Source of the DNA: Pectobacterium fontis
GTDB taxonomy: Bacteria; Pseudomonadota; Gammaproteobacteria; Enterobacterales; Enterobacteriaceae
Length of the DNA stretch: 64,000 bases
Reading direction: 5' to 3'
NCBI RefSeq assembly: GCF_000803215.1
Contig: NZ_JSXC01000003.1
Coordinates: 28,138-92,137, forward strand
A program made the position numbers and the translations under genes. Position 1 is the first letter of the stretch, and each line of letters opens with the position of its first letter. This document shows, piece after piece, positions 40,706 through 50,494 of this stretch. Under the pieces are notes generated by a model that made no database searches, was not told where the DNA came from, and worked only from the letters and a program-made list of their open reading frames with translations.

Positions 40706-41421
40706 TGCATTTTTACCGATCTCTTGGCCCGATCCGGGCGATCACGTTCGATCTGGATGATACGCTGTACGACAACGCAGACGTCATCCGGCGCACGGGA
40801 CAAGAGTCAATTCGCTTCCTGCAACAGTATCATCCGGCACTCCGCGACTTCCAGATGGATGATTTTGAGCATTTACGCCAGACGTTGCTTGCGCGTGAGC
40901 CGGACATTTATCACGACGTAACCGAATGGCGTCGCCGTGCGGCTGAACTGGCCATGTTAGCGCGCGGATTGAGCGCCGCCGAGGCAAGAGAGGGCGCAAA
41001 AGCCGCAATGGAAAACTTTGCCCACTGGCGTAGCCAGATTACGATTACGCAAGAGACGCATAAGACGTTGGCGGCATTAGCCGAGAAAGTGCCGCTGGCG
41101 GCAATCACCAATGGCAACGCCGAGCCGCACCGCTTTGGTCTCGATGGCTATTTTTCGTTCATCCTGCGTGCTGGCCCGCACGGTCGTGCTAAACCGTTTG
41201 ATGATATGTACCATCTGGCGGCGCAAAAGCTTAACCTGCCTTTACATGAGATTTTGCACGTAGGGGACGATCTCACCACCGATGTGGCGGGGTCGATTCG
41301 CTGCGGTATGCAGGCCTGCTGGATTAACTTGCGCGAAGGCAGCCTGACGAAAATCGATGATGCCCGCCTGTTGCCACATATTGAAATTTCGCGGTTGGCA
41401 TCGCTGGCGGCATTGTTATAA
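40705..41421 (+). CDS. yigB: HAD phosphatase YigB (flavin/riboflavin-pathway phosphatase)
   Basis: This 238-residue haloacid dehalogenase dephosphorylates FMN and the riboflavin intermediate 5-amino-6-(5-phosphoribitylamino)uracil in E. coli. HAD motif I is FDLDDTLYD (Asp pair near residue 16), motif II ITNGN, and motif [18 protein letters not shown]. The start overlaps the xerC stop by one base (TGATG). Confidence 0.93.
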   Translation: MHFYRSLGPIRAITFDLDDTLYDNADVIRRTGQESIRFLQQYHPALRDFQMDDFEHLRQTLLAREPDIYHDVTEWRRRAAELAMLARGLSAAEAREGAKAAMENFAHWRSQITITQETHKTLAALAEKVPLAAITNGNAEPHRFGLDGYFSFILRAGPHGRAKPFDDMYHLAAQKLNLPLHEILHVGDDLTTDVAGSIRCGMQACWINLREGSLTKIDDARLLPHIEISRLASLAALL

Positions 41422-41434
41422 TCACCGCATTAAT

Positions 41435-41450
41435 CTGTATAAATCACCAG
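41435..41450 (+). promoter_or_regulatory. LexA (SOS) box upstream of uvrD
   Basis: CTGTATAAATCACCAG has the same ends as the E. coli uvrD LexA box (CTGT-N8-CCAG) and lies 175 bases before the uvrD start. DNA damage induction is expected. Confidence 0.8.
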
Positions 41451-41497
41451 TGGAAATGCTCTTTACATGCTAATACTGGTCACTTAAGCCCGTTATT

Positions 41498-41553
41498 CGG
41501 GGAAACACAGGGGGAGGTTCCCGCAGGGAGGCCTCACCCCTGTGGTCGCCCCG
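41498..41553 (+). promoter_or_regulatory. Strong nested hairpin in the uvrD leader
   Basis: An outer stem CGGGG/CCCCG (41498-41502 with 41549-41553) encloses an inner stem CACAGGGG/CCCCTGTG (41506-41513 with 41537-41544) and GAGG/CCTC. There is no T run after it. An attenuator between promoter and coding region has been described for E. coli uvrD; this hairpin is in the right place for a similar role. Confidence 0.55.
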
Positions 41554-41625
41554 TGTATCTCGATGCTTAAACGATCGACATTACTGACATGTGTAGCGTT
41601 TCCCGTCACCGGATAACCCGTACCT

Positions 41626-43788
41626 ATGGACGTTTCTGATCTGCTCGATGGCCTCAACGACAAACAGCGTGACGCGGTAGCCGCGCCGCGCAGCAATTTA
41701 TTGGTGCTGGCGGGGGCAGGCAGCGGCAAAACGCGGGTGCTGGTGCATCGCATCGCCTGGCTCTTGTCCGTCGAAAACTGTTCGCCGTATTCCATCATGG
41801 CGGTGACGTTTACCAACAAAGCAGCGGCGGAGATGCGCCACCGTATCGATCACCTGATCGGCACCAGTCAGGGTGGCATGTGGATTGGTACTTTCCATGG
41901 GCTGGCGCACCGTCTGCTGCGCGCGCACCATATGGATGCCAATTTGCCGCAGGATTTCCAGATTCTGGACAGTGAAGATCAACTGCGCCTGCTGAAGCGC
42001 CTGATTCGGGCACTCAATCTGGATGAGAAACAGTGGCCGCCGCGTCAGGCGATGTGGTTCATCAATGGCAAGAAAGACGAAGGTTTGCGCCCACAGCACA
42101 TTGAAAGCTACGGCAACCCTATCGAACAAACATGGCAGCGCGTCTATCAGGCCTATCAGGAAGCGTGCGACCGCGCTGGACTGGTGGATTTCGCCGAACT
42201 GCTGCTGCGTGCGCACGAACTGTGGCTGAACAAGCCCCATGTGTTGAACCACTATCGCGAACGTTTTACCAATATTCTGGTGGACGAATTTCAGGATACC
42301 AACCGCATTCAATATGCCTGGATCCGCATGCTGGCAGGCGACAGTGCCAAGGTGATGATCGTCGGGGATGACGATCAGTCAATTTACGGCTGGCGCGGGG
42401 CGCAGGTCGAAAATATTCAACTGTTCCTGAAAGATTTTGCTGGAGCAGAAACGATCCGTCTGGAGCAAAACTATCGCTCGACCAGCAACATCCTGAAAGC
42501 GGCGAATGCGCTGATTGCCCACAACGGCGGGCGGCTCGGCAAGAACCTGTGGACGGACGGCGTAGAGGGGGAACCCATCTCGCTGTATTGCGCGTTCAAT
42601 GAACTGGACGAGGCGCGTTATGTCGTCAACCGGATTAAAACCTGGCAGGAGAATGGCGGTGCGCTGAGCGATAGCGCTATTCTTTACCGGAGCAATGCCC
42701 AGTCGCGCGTGCTGGAAGAGGCGTTGTTACAACAGAGCATGCCGTACCGCATTTACGGCGGTATGCGCTTCTTCGAACGTCAGGAAATCAAAGACGCGCT
42801 GTCTTATCTGCGCCTGATGGCTAACCGTAACGATGATGCGGCCTTCGAGCGCGTGGTGAATACGCCGACGCGCGGTATTGGCGACCGCACGCTGGACGTG
42901 GTGCGTCAGACCTCGCGCGATCGTCAGCTAACGCTATGGCAAGCCACACGGGCGCTGTTGCAGGAAAAAGTGCTGGCCGGACGCGCGGCGTCATCGCTAC
43001 AGCGTTTTATCGAACTTATCGATGCGCTGGCCTATGAAACCTCGGCACTGCCGTTGCATGTGCAAACCGATCGGGTGATTAAAGACTCCGGCTTGTGGAT
43101 CATGTATGAGCAGGAAAAAGGTGAGAAAGGACAGGCGCGGATAGAAAACCTGGAGGAACTGGTGACGGCTACGCGCCAGTTCAGTTATCAGGAAGAAGAT
43201 CAGGATCTGATGCCGCTTCAGGCTTTCCTGTCGCATGCCGCGCTGGAAGCGGGAGAGGGGCAGGCAGATGCCAATCAGGACGCCGTGCAGCTCATGACGC
43301 TACACTCGGCGAAAGGGCTGGAGTTTCCGCAGGTGTTTATCGTCGGCATGGAAGAGGGCATGTTCCCCAGCCAAATGTCGCTGGATGAAGGCGGGCGTCT
43401 GGAAGAGGAACGTCGTCTGGCTTATGTCGGCGTTACGCGTGCGATGGAAAAGCTGACGATAACCTATGCTGAATCCCGTCGTTTATACGGTAAAGAAGCC
43501 TATCACCGGCCTTCCCGATTTGTCGGCGAATTGCCTGAAGAGTGTGTGGAAGAAGTGCGGCTGCGCGCCAGCGTGTCTCGTCCGGTGAATCACCAGCGCC
43601 TGGGCACGCCAGTCACGCAAAACGACAGCGGTTATAAGCTGGGACAGCGCGTGCGCCATGCGAAATTCGGTGAAGGCACCATCGTGAATCTGGAAGGCAG
43701 CGGCGATCATGCCCGCCTTCAGGTAGCGTTTCAAGGACAGGGCATTAAATGGCTGGTCGCCGCCTATGCCAAACTGGAAACGGTGTGA
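41626..43788 (+). CDS. uvrD: DNA helicase II UvrD
   Basis: A 3'-5' SF1A helicase for nucleotide excision repair and methyl-directed mismatch repair. The 720-residue protein shows all motifs: Q motif (LNDKQRDAV), Walker A AGAGSGKT near 33, GTFHGLAHRLLR (motif Ib region), VDEFQDTN (II), GDDDQSIYGWRGA (III), EQNYRS (IV), LMTLHSAKGLEFPQVFIVG (V) and RRLAYVGVTRAMEKL (VI). The C-terminal Tudor-like domain (GQRVRHAKFGEGTIVNLEG) that contacts RNA polymerase is intact. Confidence 0.98.
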   Translation: MDVSDLLDGLNDKQRDAVAAPRSNLLVLAGAGSGKTRVLVHRIAWLLSVENCSPYSIMAVTFTNKAAAEMRHRIDHLIGTSQGGMWIGTFHGLAHRLLRAHHMDANLPQDFQILDSEDQLRLLKRLIRALNLDEKQWPPRQAMWFINGKKDEGLRPQHIESYGNPIEQTWQRVYQAYQEACDRAGLVDFAELLLRAHELWLNKPHVLNHYRERFTNILVDEFQDTNRIQYAWIRMLAGDSAKVMIVGDDDQSIYGWRGAQVENIQLFLKDFAGAETIRLEQNYRSTSNILKAANALIAHNGGRLGKNLWTDGVEGEPISLYCAFNELDEARYVVNRIKTWQENGGALSDSAILYRSNAQSRVLEEALLQQSMPYRIYGGMRFFERQEIKDALSYLRLMANRNDDAAFERVVNTPTRGIGDRTLDVVRQTSRDRQLTLWQATRALLQEKVLAGRAASSLQRFIELIDALAYETSALPLHVQTDRVIKDSGLWIMYEQEKGEKGQARIENLEELVTATRQFSYQEEDQDLMPLQAFLSHAALEAGEGQADANQDAVQLMTLHSAKGLEFPQVFIVGMEEGMFPSQMSLDEGGRLEEERRLAYVGVTRAMEKLTITYAESRRLYGKEAYHRPSRFVGELPEECVEEVRLRASVSRPVNHQRLGTPVTQNDSGYKLGQRVRHAKFGEGTIVNLEGSGDHARLQVAFQGQGIKWLVAAYAKLETV

Positions 43789-43865
43789 TCGCCTTTTTCA
43801 GCGTGCATCGGCGAAGGTATATGCAGCATTTCTGGTTGTTCAACCAATACTGAACGACGTGTTTC

Positions 43866-43904
43866 CGCCGAGGTTTTAAAGTTGAAGTCTTTTTCATCTC
43901 GGCG
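43866..43904 (+). promoter_or_regulatory. Hairpin in the corA leader
   Basis: CGCCGAG/CTCGGCG pair across a 25-base AT-rich loop just before the candidate leader peptide. The whole interval 43789-44165 has no other gene and probably is the regulated corA 5' untranslated region. Confidence 0.45.
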
Positions 43905-43942
43905 TAACATGCGCGCATCATTATTCTCGGAGGACTAACGCC

Positions 43943-43999
43943 TTGGACACACCCAGTCGATACTGGCTCACTAACCTGTTCATTAGGTACAACTTCTAA
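43943..43999 (+). CDS. Candidate leader peptide of corA (CorL-like)
   Basis: An 18-codon frame, MDTPSRYWLTNLFIRYNF, starts with TTG at 43943, nine bases after a perfect GGAGG (43929-43933), and ends TAA. It lies in the 377-base leader of corA. A hairpin GGCTATC/GATAGCC (44000-44023) begins right after the stop codon. In Salmonella and E. coli a short ORF, corL, in this leader couples translation to Rho-dependent termination of corA. I did not verify the E. coli CorL sequence, so identity rests on position, the strong ribosome site and the adjoining hairpin. Confidence 0.6.
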   Translation: MDTPSRYWLTNLFIRYNF

Positions 44000-44165
44000 G
44001 GCTATCTTCCTCTGCTGATAGCCTTCGTGGTTGTCAGCGGCGCTGTTTTTGTCGCTACGAGTCAGATCCGTCGGACGGACTGAAACCTGCTGGTGACACC
44101 TCACCTTTGTTTCTGTGCTTCAATCGCGTTGTCCATCTCTGCTACTGAAAGGGGAGCTATGGCCC

Positions 44166-45116
44166 ATGCTGAGCGCATTTAAACTGGATAATTGCCGTTT
44201 ATCTCGTCTGGAACTGGATGACTCCGATGATCTCACCACGTCAGTTTGGGTCGATTTGATCGAACCGGAAGACGATGAGCGTGAAAAAGTACAAACCGAA
44301 CTGGGACAAAGCCTGGCGACCCGCCCGGAACTGGAAGACATTGAAGCCTCTGCACGTTTTTTTGAAGATGAAGACGGTCTGCATATCCACTCCTTTTTCT
44401 TTTTTGAAGATGCTGACGATCACGCCGGTAACGCGACCGTGGCGTTTACCATTCGTGATGGTCGCCTGTACACCTTGCGCGAGCGTGAATTGCCTGCGTT
44501 CCGTCTGTATCGCATGCGTGCCCGCAACCAGACGATGGTGGACGGCAATGCTTACGAACTGCTGCTCGATCTGTTTGAAACGAAAATCGAGCAACTGGCG
44601 GATGAAATCGAGAACATCTACAGCGATCTGGAATCACTGAGCCGCATCATTATGGAAGGGCGTCAGGGGGAAGAGTACGACGAGGCGTTGTCTACGCTGG
44701 CGGAACTGGAAGACGTGGGCTGGAAAGTTCGCCTGTGTCTGATGGATACCCAACGTGCGCTGAATTTTCTGGTGCGCAAAGCCCGCTTGCCGTCAGGCCA
44801 GTTGGAGCAGGCGCGCGAAATTTTACGCGATATCGAATCTCTGCTGCCGCACAACGAATCGCTGTTCCAGAAAGTTAACTTCCTGATGCAGGCGGCAATG
44901 GGCTTTATCAACATTGAGCAAAGCCGGATTATCAAGATCTTCTCGGTAGTCTCCGTGGTATTCCTGCCGCCGACGCTGGTGGCATCCAGCTATGGGATGA
45001 ACTTTGAGTTTATGCCGGAGCTGAAGTGGTCGTTTGGCTATCCGGGAGCGATTGTGCTGATGATTCTCGCCGGGCTGGCTCCTTACCTCTATTTCAAACG
45101 TAAAAACTGGCTTTAA
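44166..45116 (+). CDS. corA: Magnesium/cobalt transporter CorA
   Basis: The main constitutive Mg2+ channel of the inner membrane, a pentamer gated by cytoplasmic Mg2+. ATG at 44166 with AAAGGGGAGCT before it gives 316 residues, the E. coli length. A large acidic cytoplasmic domain precedes two C-terminal membrane helices; the selectivity motif [11 protein letters not shown] (GMN at 277-279) lies between them, and the tail is KRKNWL. Upstream in-frame codons in the leader are rejected. Confidence 0.96.
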   Translation: MLSAFKLDNCRLSRLELDDSDDLTTSVWVDLIEPEDDEREKVQTELGQSLATRPELEDIEASARFFEDEDGLHIHSFFFFEDADDHAGNATVAFTIRDGRLYTLRERELPAFRLYRMRARNQTMVDGNAYELLLDLFETKIEQLADEIENIYSDLESLSRIIMEGRQGEEYDEALSTLAELEDVGWKVRLCLMDTQRALNFLVRKARLPSGQLEQAREILRDIESLLPHNESLFQKVNFLMQAAMGFINIEQSRIIKIFSVVSVVFLPPTLVASSYGMNFEFMPELKWSFGYPGAIVLMILAGLAPYLYFKRKNWL

Positions 45117-45124
45117 GTTCTCAC

Positions 45125-45161
45125 CGATGCACCTGATGGCATTCGCCCCTCAGGTGCATCG
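45125..45161. terminator. Hairpin between convergent corA and rarD
   Basis: CGATGCACCTGA pairs with TCAGGTGCATCG to form a 12-bp stem with a 13-base loop. The downstream base run is GTGTTTCC rather than pure T, so termination is likely but not certain. Confidence 0.6.
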
Positions 45162-45212
45162 TGTTTCCAACCCTGTTCTGTTGCGCTACCGTCCAGCACG
45201 AGTCTGTCGTTT

Positions 45213-46142
45213 TTATTTCCCGTCGTGTTGAGGTGGGGAAGCTGTAGCTGGCGTTTTCCGCAGCTTGCGCTGCGTATAAAGCGCATCCAGAATGAACAGA
45301 CCCAGCGCTCCCCAGATAAAGGCAAACGTCACCAGTTTATCGTGGCTAAAGGTTTCACCGTAGAACACCACCGCCAGCAGGAACATGATCGTGGGGCCGA
45401 GGTACTGGAAAAAACCGAGTGTCGACAGGCGCAGGCGCATAGCCGCGGCGGTGAAAAACAGCAGTGGCACCGTGGTGACGATGCCCGCCGAGATCAGCAG
45501 CAGGTTCAATGACCAGGGGTTGGCTGTCAGGTGGCTGCTTGGCGTATCGGCAATAAAAAACAGATAGATGATGCCGACTGGCAGCAGCCACAGCGTTTCG
45601 ATGAGCATGCCGGTTTGCCCGTCGATACCAATCTTCTTACGCAGCAGGCCGTATAACGCGAAGCTGAATGCCAGCCCCAGCGCGATAACCGGCAGCGATC
45701 CGAATGTCCATAGTTGAACCAGTACGCCAGTCACGGCGAGTAGCACGGCCAGCCATTGCAGACGACGAAAGCGTTCACCCAGAAAGATCATGCCCAGCAT
45801 GACGTTGACCAGCGGGTTGATAAAATACCCGAGGCTGGCCTCCAGCATGTGGTGGTTATTGACCGACCAGATGTACAGCAGCCAGTTTCCGCCGATAAGC
45901 ACCGCCGTTAATGCCAGCAGAAACAGATGCTTGACGTTACGACAGGCATAGCGCACCTGACGCCATTTCCGGCCGATGGTCAGCAGGATCAGCATAAAGA
46001 AGAATGACCAGATAATACGATGCGTCAGTATTTCATCGGGCGGGATGTGCTCAAGCAGCTTGAAGTAAACAGGAGCAATTCCCCAAATAAAATACGCACC
46101 GAGGGCGAAAAAGATGCCCTCACGGGTTTGTTGCGCGTTCAT
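45213..46142 (-). CDS. rarD: EamA-family transporter RarD
   Basis: A ten-helix drug/metabolite transporter (DMT superfamily), named for a chloramphenicol-sensitivity phenotype; the true substrate is not known. The 309-residue protein begins MNAQQTREGIFFALGAYFIW and contains the conserved NNHHMLEASLGYFINPLVNV block. It is convergent with corA and close to the E. coli protein throughout. Confidence 0.93.
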   Translation of the reverse strand: MNAQQTREGIFFALGAYFIWGIAPVYFKLLEHIPPDEILTHRIIWSFFFMLILLTIGRKWRQVRYACRNVKHLFLLALTAVLIGGNWLLYIWSVNNHHMLEASLGYFINPLVNVMLGMIFLGERFRRLQWLAVLLAVTGVLVQLWTFGSLPVIALGLAFSFALYGLLRKKIGIDGQTGMLIETLWLLPVGIIYLFFIADTPSSHLTANPWSLNLLLISAGIVTTVPLLFFTAAAMRLRLSTLGFFQYLGPTIMFLLAVVFYGETFSHDKLVTFAFIWGALGLFILDALYTQRKLRKTPATASPPQHDGK

Positions 46143-46239
46143 GGATGGCTCGATAAAGACGGCGGGAAAACGCTAAGTCTACCCAAAACGGCGAACGCTT
46201 TCACGCAAAGTGTTAATGACACGCTTTGCTAAAGTAAGG

Positions 46240-46728
46240 CTATCCAACGATATAGGTCGCAGTGGCGCTGGCCAGATGCAACCCCTGTTCGTTATGCAAT
46301 TCGGCGCGTGCCACGGCGATTTTATTGCCGCCGCGCAGCAACGTGCTGGTAATGGTGAAGCGATCCCCATAGCCCGGACGCAGATAATCCACCCGCATAT
46401 CAATGGTGCCCATACGTGCGAGCCGGTGATGAAATTCCTGATCGCTGATTGTCTCATGGCGCAGCAGCGTATTGCCAACGCAGACCAATCCGGCGGCAAC
46501 GTCCAGCCCCGCCGCAATCACGCCGCCATGCAGAATCTGTTGTGCCGCATTACCGATGAGCTTATCTTGCCGGACGAACGTCAATACCGCCTTTTCGGCT
46601 TCAAATTGCTGTAGTTCAAGGCCTAATTCGGCATTGAACGGCATTTTATAAATAAATGTTTCTGCAACGAGCTGGCGCACGCGGTCTCTGGTTAGCAGGG
46701 TTCCCTGAGGGGAAGGTAGGTCAGCCAT
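46240..46728 (-). CDS. yigI: Hotdog-fold thioesterase YigI
   Basis: A 162-residue PaaI/4HBT-type acyl-CoA thioesterase. The signature block is [20 protein letters not shown] with HGG near residue 71, followed by [15 protein letters not shown]. Substrate preference cannot be read here. It is seven residues longer than E. coli YigI at the N terminus. It is divergent from pldA. Confidence 0.9.
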   Translation of the reverse strand: MADLPSPQGTLLTRDRVRQLVAETFIYKMPFNAELGLELQQFEAEKAVLTFVRQDKLIGNAAQQILHGGVIAAGLDVAAGLVCVGNTLLRHETISDQEFHHRLARMGTIDMRVDYLRPGYGDRFTITSTLLRGGNKIAVARAELHNEQGLHLASATATYIVG

Positions 46729-46947
46729 AGTCGTTTCCCGTCTGGATAAGACACATACGCGAGGTGTGATTTATTTGTTTCAATAAAGTTGCGTGAGTAT
46801 TTATTTTATTCGTTTAGTGTACTTCTTTCCAGAAAAGGCTGAGAAACAGCGGGCGGTGATTCAAATGTCACTGAACTGTGTAAAATAACAATGTGAGCAA
46901 GCACATGCTCATCACCACGCGAATAAGACGAAGGGCGGAGAAAATAA

Positions 46948-47814
46948 ATGCGTAAGAGAGTACTCATACTGGCGACAGTATTGATGGCACAGGCTCATGC
47001 TGAAGATACGACCAATGCGCCAACACCCGATCAACCCGCAGTGCGCGGCAGTATTATCGCCAGCCTACTAGAGGAGCACGATACCCCATTTGTGCTTTAT
47101 CCTTACGAAAGCAATTATCTGATGTACACCTACACCACAAGCATTAATAAAGAGGCGATACAGAGCTATAGCTGGGCAAATAGTGCGCATAAAGATGAAG
47201 TCCATTATCAATTAAGTCTTGGATTCCCGATTTGGCGCGGTATTGCCGGTGAACGTTCCTTGCTGGGTGCTTCTTACACGCAGCGTTCATGGTTGCAATT
47301 GTCGAACAAGAGCGCTTCTTCTCCGTTCCGTGAAACGGACTATGAACCACAGGTATTTTTAGGCTGGGCGACGGATTATACCTTCGCGGGCTGGACGCTG
47401 CGGGACGTGGAGATCGGCTACAATCACCAGTCTAATGGGCGTTCCGAGCCGACTTCACGCAGTTGGAACCGGGGTTATGCTCGTCTGATGGCGCAAAATG
47501 GCAACTGGCAGGTTGATGTGAAGCCATGGGTGCGTTTCTCCGATAGTCAGGACGATAACCCGGATATCACCAAATACATGGGCCATTACCGTTTACGCGT
47601 GGGTTATGTGTGGGGCGAAAGCGTGTTTAGTGCGGAAGGTCGCTATAACTGGAATAGCGGCTATGGCGGGGGGGAACTCGGCTGGAGCTATCCGCTGACG
47701 CGTCATGTTCGTTTCTACACCAAAGTCTTTAGCGGCTACGGCGAATCCCTGATTGATTATAACCACCGTCAGACCCGCTTTGGTGTGGGGGTGACGCTGA
47801 ACGACATGTTTTAA
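46948..47814 (+). CDS. pldA: Outer-membrane phospholipase A1
   Basis: A 12-strand beta-barrel that hydrolyses phospholipids misplaced in the outer leaflet, active as a Ca2+-bound dimer. The 288-residue precursor has a cleavable signal (MRKRVLILATVLMAQAHA). The catalytic residues lie in NHQSNGRSEPTSRSWNRG: His160, Ser162 and Asn174, with the same spacing as E. coli. The protein ends with Phe (NDMF), the usual last residue for barrel insertion. Confidence 0.96.
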   Translation: MRKRVLILATVLMAQAHAEDTTNAPTPDQPAVRGSIIASLLEEHDTPFVLYPYESNYLMYTYTTSINKEAIQSYSWANSAHKDEVHYQLSLGFPIWRGIAGERSLLGASYTQRSWLQLSNKSASSPFRETDYEPQVFLGWATDYTFAGWTLRDVEIGYNHQSNGRSEPTSRSWNRGYARLMAQNGNWQVDVKPWVRFSDSQDDNPDITKYMGHYRLRVGYVWGESVFSAEGRYNWNSGYGGGELGWSYPLTRHVRFYTKVFSGYGESLIDYNHRQTRFGVGVTLNDMF

Positions 47815-47857
47815 CGATTGTCGTTTTACCAAACTAACCGTTGCAGTTTTACCAAAC

Positions 47858-47885
47858 GGCGCTGAAAATAGCGCCTGTTTGTTTT
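47858..47885 (+). terminator. Terminator after pldA
   Basis: GGCGCT-GAAAAT-AGCGCC is followed by TGTTTGTTTT. Two copies of GTTTTACCAAA (47823-47833 and 47846-47856) stand just before it. Confidence 0.7.
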
Positions 47886-47903
47886 CATTGAATTGGGGAA
47901 GGC

Positions 47904-49730
47904 GTGTCTACGGCGGAAGTATTGAATAAGGAAGCGCTGGCGGTTCAGGTTCTGCGGGACACGTTCGGCTACCAGCAATTCCGACCGGGTCAGCAGGAAA
48001 TTATCAGCGCGACGCTCAGCGGGCAGGACTGTTTGGTGATCATGCCGACAGGCGGCGGTAAATCGCTGTGCTACCAAATCCCCGCGCTGGTGATGGACGG
48101 GTTGACGCTGGTCGTCTCTCCGTTGATTTCGCTGATGAAAGATCAGGTCGATCAGCTTCAGGCTTACGGTGTTTCGGCGGCGTGCCTGAACTCGACGCAA
48201 ACGCGCGAGCAGCAGCTTGACGTCATGGCGGGTTGCCGTAGCGGTCACATCAAGCTGCTGTATATTGCGCCGGAACGCCTGACGACGGACAGCTTCCTCG
48301 ATCATCTCGCTCATTGGCAGGTAGCCTTGATTGCGGTGGATGAAGCGCATTGCATTTCCCAATGGGGACACGATTTCCGCCCTGAATATCGCGCGCTGGG
48401 GCAGATTAAGCAGCGTCTTCCTTATCTCCCTTTTATTGCATTAACCGCGACTGCCGATGAGACGACGCGTAGCGATATTGTTCGCCTGCTGGATCTGCAA
48501 TCGCCGCTGATCCAGATCAACAGCTTTGACCGCCCTAACATTCGCTACACGCTGGTGGAGAAGTTCAAACCGCTCGATCAGCTTTGGATGTTCGTACAGG
48601 GGCAGCGTGGCAAAAGTGGCATCATCTACTGTAATAGCCGTTCCCGTGTAGAGGATATTTGTGCGCGTTTGCAGGCGCGTGGGCTGAGTGCGGGGGCGTA
48701 TCATGCCGGATTGGATAATGAGCGGCGTGCTCAGGTGCAGGAAGCGTTCCTGCGTGACGATCTTCAGGTGGTGGTGGCAACGGTGGCGTTTGGTATGGGC
48801 ATCAACAAACCTAACGTGCGGTTTGTGGTGCATTTCGATATTCCGCGCAATATTGAATCCTACTATCAGGAAACCGGGCGTGCGGGGCGTGATGGCCTCG
48901 CAGCAGAAGCCGCGCTGTTCTACGATCCGGCGGATATGGCGTGGCTACGCCGCTGTCTGGAAGAGAAACCGGCCGGGCCGCAACTGGATATCGAGCGGCA
49001 TAAGCTCAATGCCATGGGCGCATTTGCCGAAGCGCAAACCTGTCGCCGTTTGGTGCTACTGAACTATTTTGGCGAAGGACGCCAGCAACCCTGTGGTAAC
49101 TGCGATATTTGTCTCGATCCACCAAAGCGCTATGACGGGCTGGTGGATGCGCAAAAGGCGCTCTCCTGCGTGTATCGGGTCGGGCAGCGCTTTGGGCTGG
49201 GGTATATTGTTGAGGTGCTGCGCGGGGCGAATAACCAACGTATCCGTGATTTCGGCCATGACAAATTGCCGGTCTACGGTATCGGTAAGGATAAATCGCA
49301 GGAACATTGGGTCAGCGTGCTGCGCCAGTTGATTCATCTGGGTTTGTTGAACCAAAACATCACGCTGCATTCCGCCGTGCAGCTTACCGAAGCGGCGCGT
49401 CCGGTATTGCGGGGAGAAATGCCGCTCCTGCTTGCCGTGCCGCGAGTGATTAACCTGAAGCCACGCGCGAATCAAAAATCTTACGGCGGTAATTATGATC
49501 GTAAGCTGTTTGCTAAATTGCGCAAGCTGCGTAAATCCATCGCGGATGAAGACAATATCCCGCCTTATGTGGTGTTCAGCGATGCCACGCTCCTGGAGAT
49601 GGCAGAGTTGATGCCGATCACTGCGGGTGAACTGCTAAACATCAACGGCGTGGGGCATCGCAAACTCGAGCGTTTCGGCGCGCCTTTCATGAACATGATT
49701 CGCGATCATGTTGATAATGATGACGAGTGA
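47904..49730 (+). CDS. recQ: ATP-dependent DNA helicase RecQ
   Basis: A 3'-5' SF2 helicase of the RecF recombination pathway. The 608-residue protein starts at GTG 47904 after GGGGAAGGC. Motifs: FGYQQFRPGQQEII (motif 0), PTGGGKSLCYQ (I), VDEAHCISQWGHDFRPEY (II with aromatic loop), ALTATAD (III) and QETGRAGRDG (VI). The zinc ligands CGNCDICLDPPKR and a C-terminal HRDC domain are intact. Confidence 0.97.
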   Translation: MSTAEVLNKEALAVQVLRDTFGYQQFRPGQQEIISATLSGQDCLVIMPTGGGKSLCYQIPALVMDGLTLVVSPLISLMKDQVDQLQAYGVSAACLNSTQTREQQLDVMAGCRSGHIKLLYIAPERLTTDSFLDHLAHWQVALIAVDEAHCISQWGHDFRPEYRALGQIKQRLPYLPFIALTATADETTRSDIVRLLDLQSPLIQINSFDRPNIRYTLVEKFKPLDQLWMFVQGQRGKSGIIYCNSRSRVEDICARLQARGLSAGAYHAGLDNERRAQVQEAFLRDDLQVVVATVAFGMGINKPNVRFVVHFDIPRNIESYYQETGRAGRDGLAAEAALFYDPADMAWLRRCLEEKPAGPQLDIERHKLNAMGAFAEAQTCRRLVLLNYFGEGRQQPCGNCDICLDPPKRYDGLVDAQKALSCVYRVGQRFGLGYIVEVLRGANNQRIRDFGHDKLPVYGIGKDKSQEHWVSVLRQLIHLGLLNQNITLHSAVQLTEAARPVLRGEMPLLLAVPRVINLKPRANQKSYGGNYDRKLFAKLRKLRKSIADEDNIPPYVVFSDATLLEMAELMPITAGELLNINGVGHRKLERFGAPFMNMIRDHVDNDDE

Positions 49731-49743
49731 CGCTCGTTAGCAA

Positions 49744-50364
49744 TCAGGCCTTTCTCGCCGTGGCGAGCAAGGCACCGACCAGCACAAACAGCGATCCAAA
49801 TATCCGGTTGAGCGTCTTCATCTGCCGTGGGCCTTTCAGCCATCCGGCGATGCGCGTGGCCAGCGTGGCATAACCAATCATCACGATAATATCGACCACC
49901 ACGGTGGTGACGCCCAGCACCAGATACTGTGCGGCCTGCGGCTGGTGAGGAATAATGAACTGCGGAAATAATGCCGCCAGAAACACAATACTTTTCGGGT
50001 TAGTCAGATTCACCAGCACCGCGCGTTTAAACAGTTTGCGACGCGGCATGGCGCTGGCGAGCGCCTGGAGATGTAGTGCGCCTGCGGCGCGCCATTGCTG
50101 AACCCCCAGCCAGATCAAATACGCTGCACCCAGCCATTTCAACACATCGAAAGCCAGTACAGATTGGCTAAGTAGTGCGCCTAACCCGATGCCGACCAGT
50201 ACGATATGGATAACCAGCCCGACCTGTAAGCCACTGATTGACGCCGCCGCGCCGCGATAGCCGTGGCTAATTCCGGTGCTCATGGTGTTGATGGCACCCG
50301 AACCGGGCGACAGGCTGAGAATAAGCGTTGTGAGTAAATAGGTTAACCACCAATCCACTGTCAT
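49744..50364 (-). CDS. rhtB: Homoserine/homoserine lactone exporter RhtB
   Basis: A 206-residue LysE/RhtB-family exporter with about six hydrophobic segments. It begins [20 protein letters not shown] and has [10 protein letters not shown] and [18 protein letters not shown], the RhtB forms of family motifs. In E. coli rhtC lies between recQ and rhtB; here rhtC is absent and only 13 bases separate the recQ and rhtB stop codons. Confidence 0.92.
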   Translation of the reverse strand: MTVDWWLTYLLTTLILSLSPGSGAINTMSTGISHGYRGAAASISGLQVGLVIHIVLVGIGLGALLSQSVLAFDVLKWLGAAYLIWLGVQQWRAAGALHLQALASAMPRRKLFKRAVLVNLTNPKSIVFLAALFPQFIIPHQPQAAQYLVLGVTTVVVDIIVMIGYATLATRIAGWLKGPRQMKTLNRIFGSLFVLVGALLATARKA

Positions 50365-50494
50365 GAAGCATGCCCCTGAATCACGTTCTGTATGACGAGA
50401 GTCTGTCTGTTTTTTATGTCACAATACGCTGGTGCTCCATGGCTTGTCATGTTCTTCCGCTAGCTTTGTTTTCTCGCGTCACCGGAGAGGTGTG

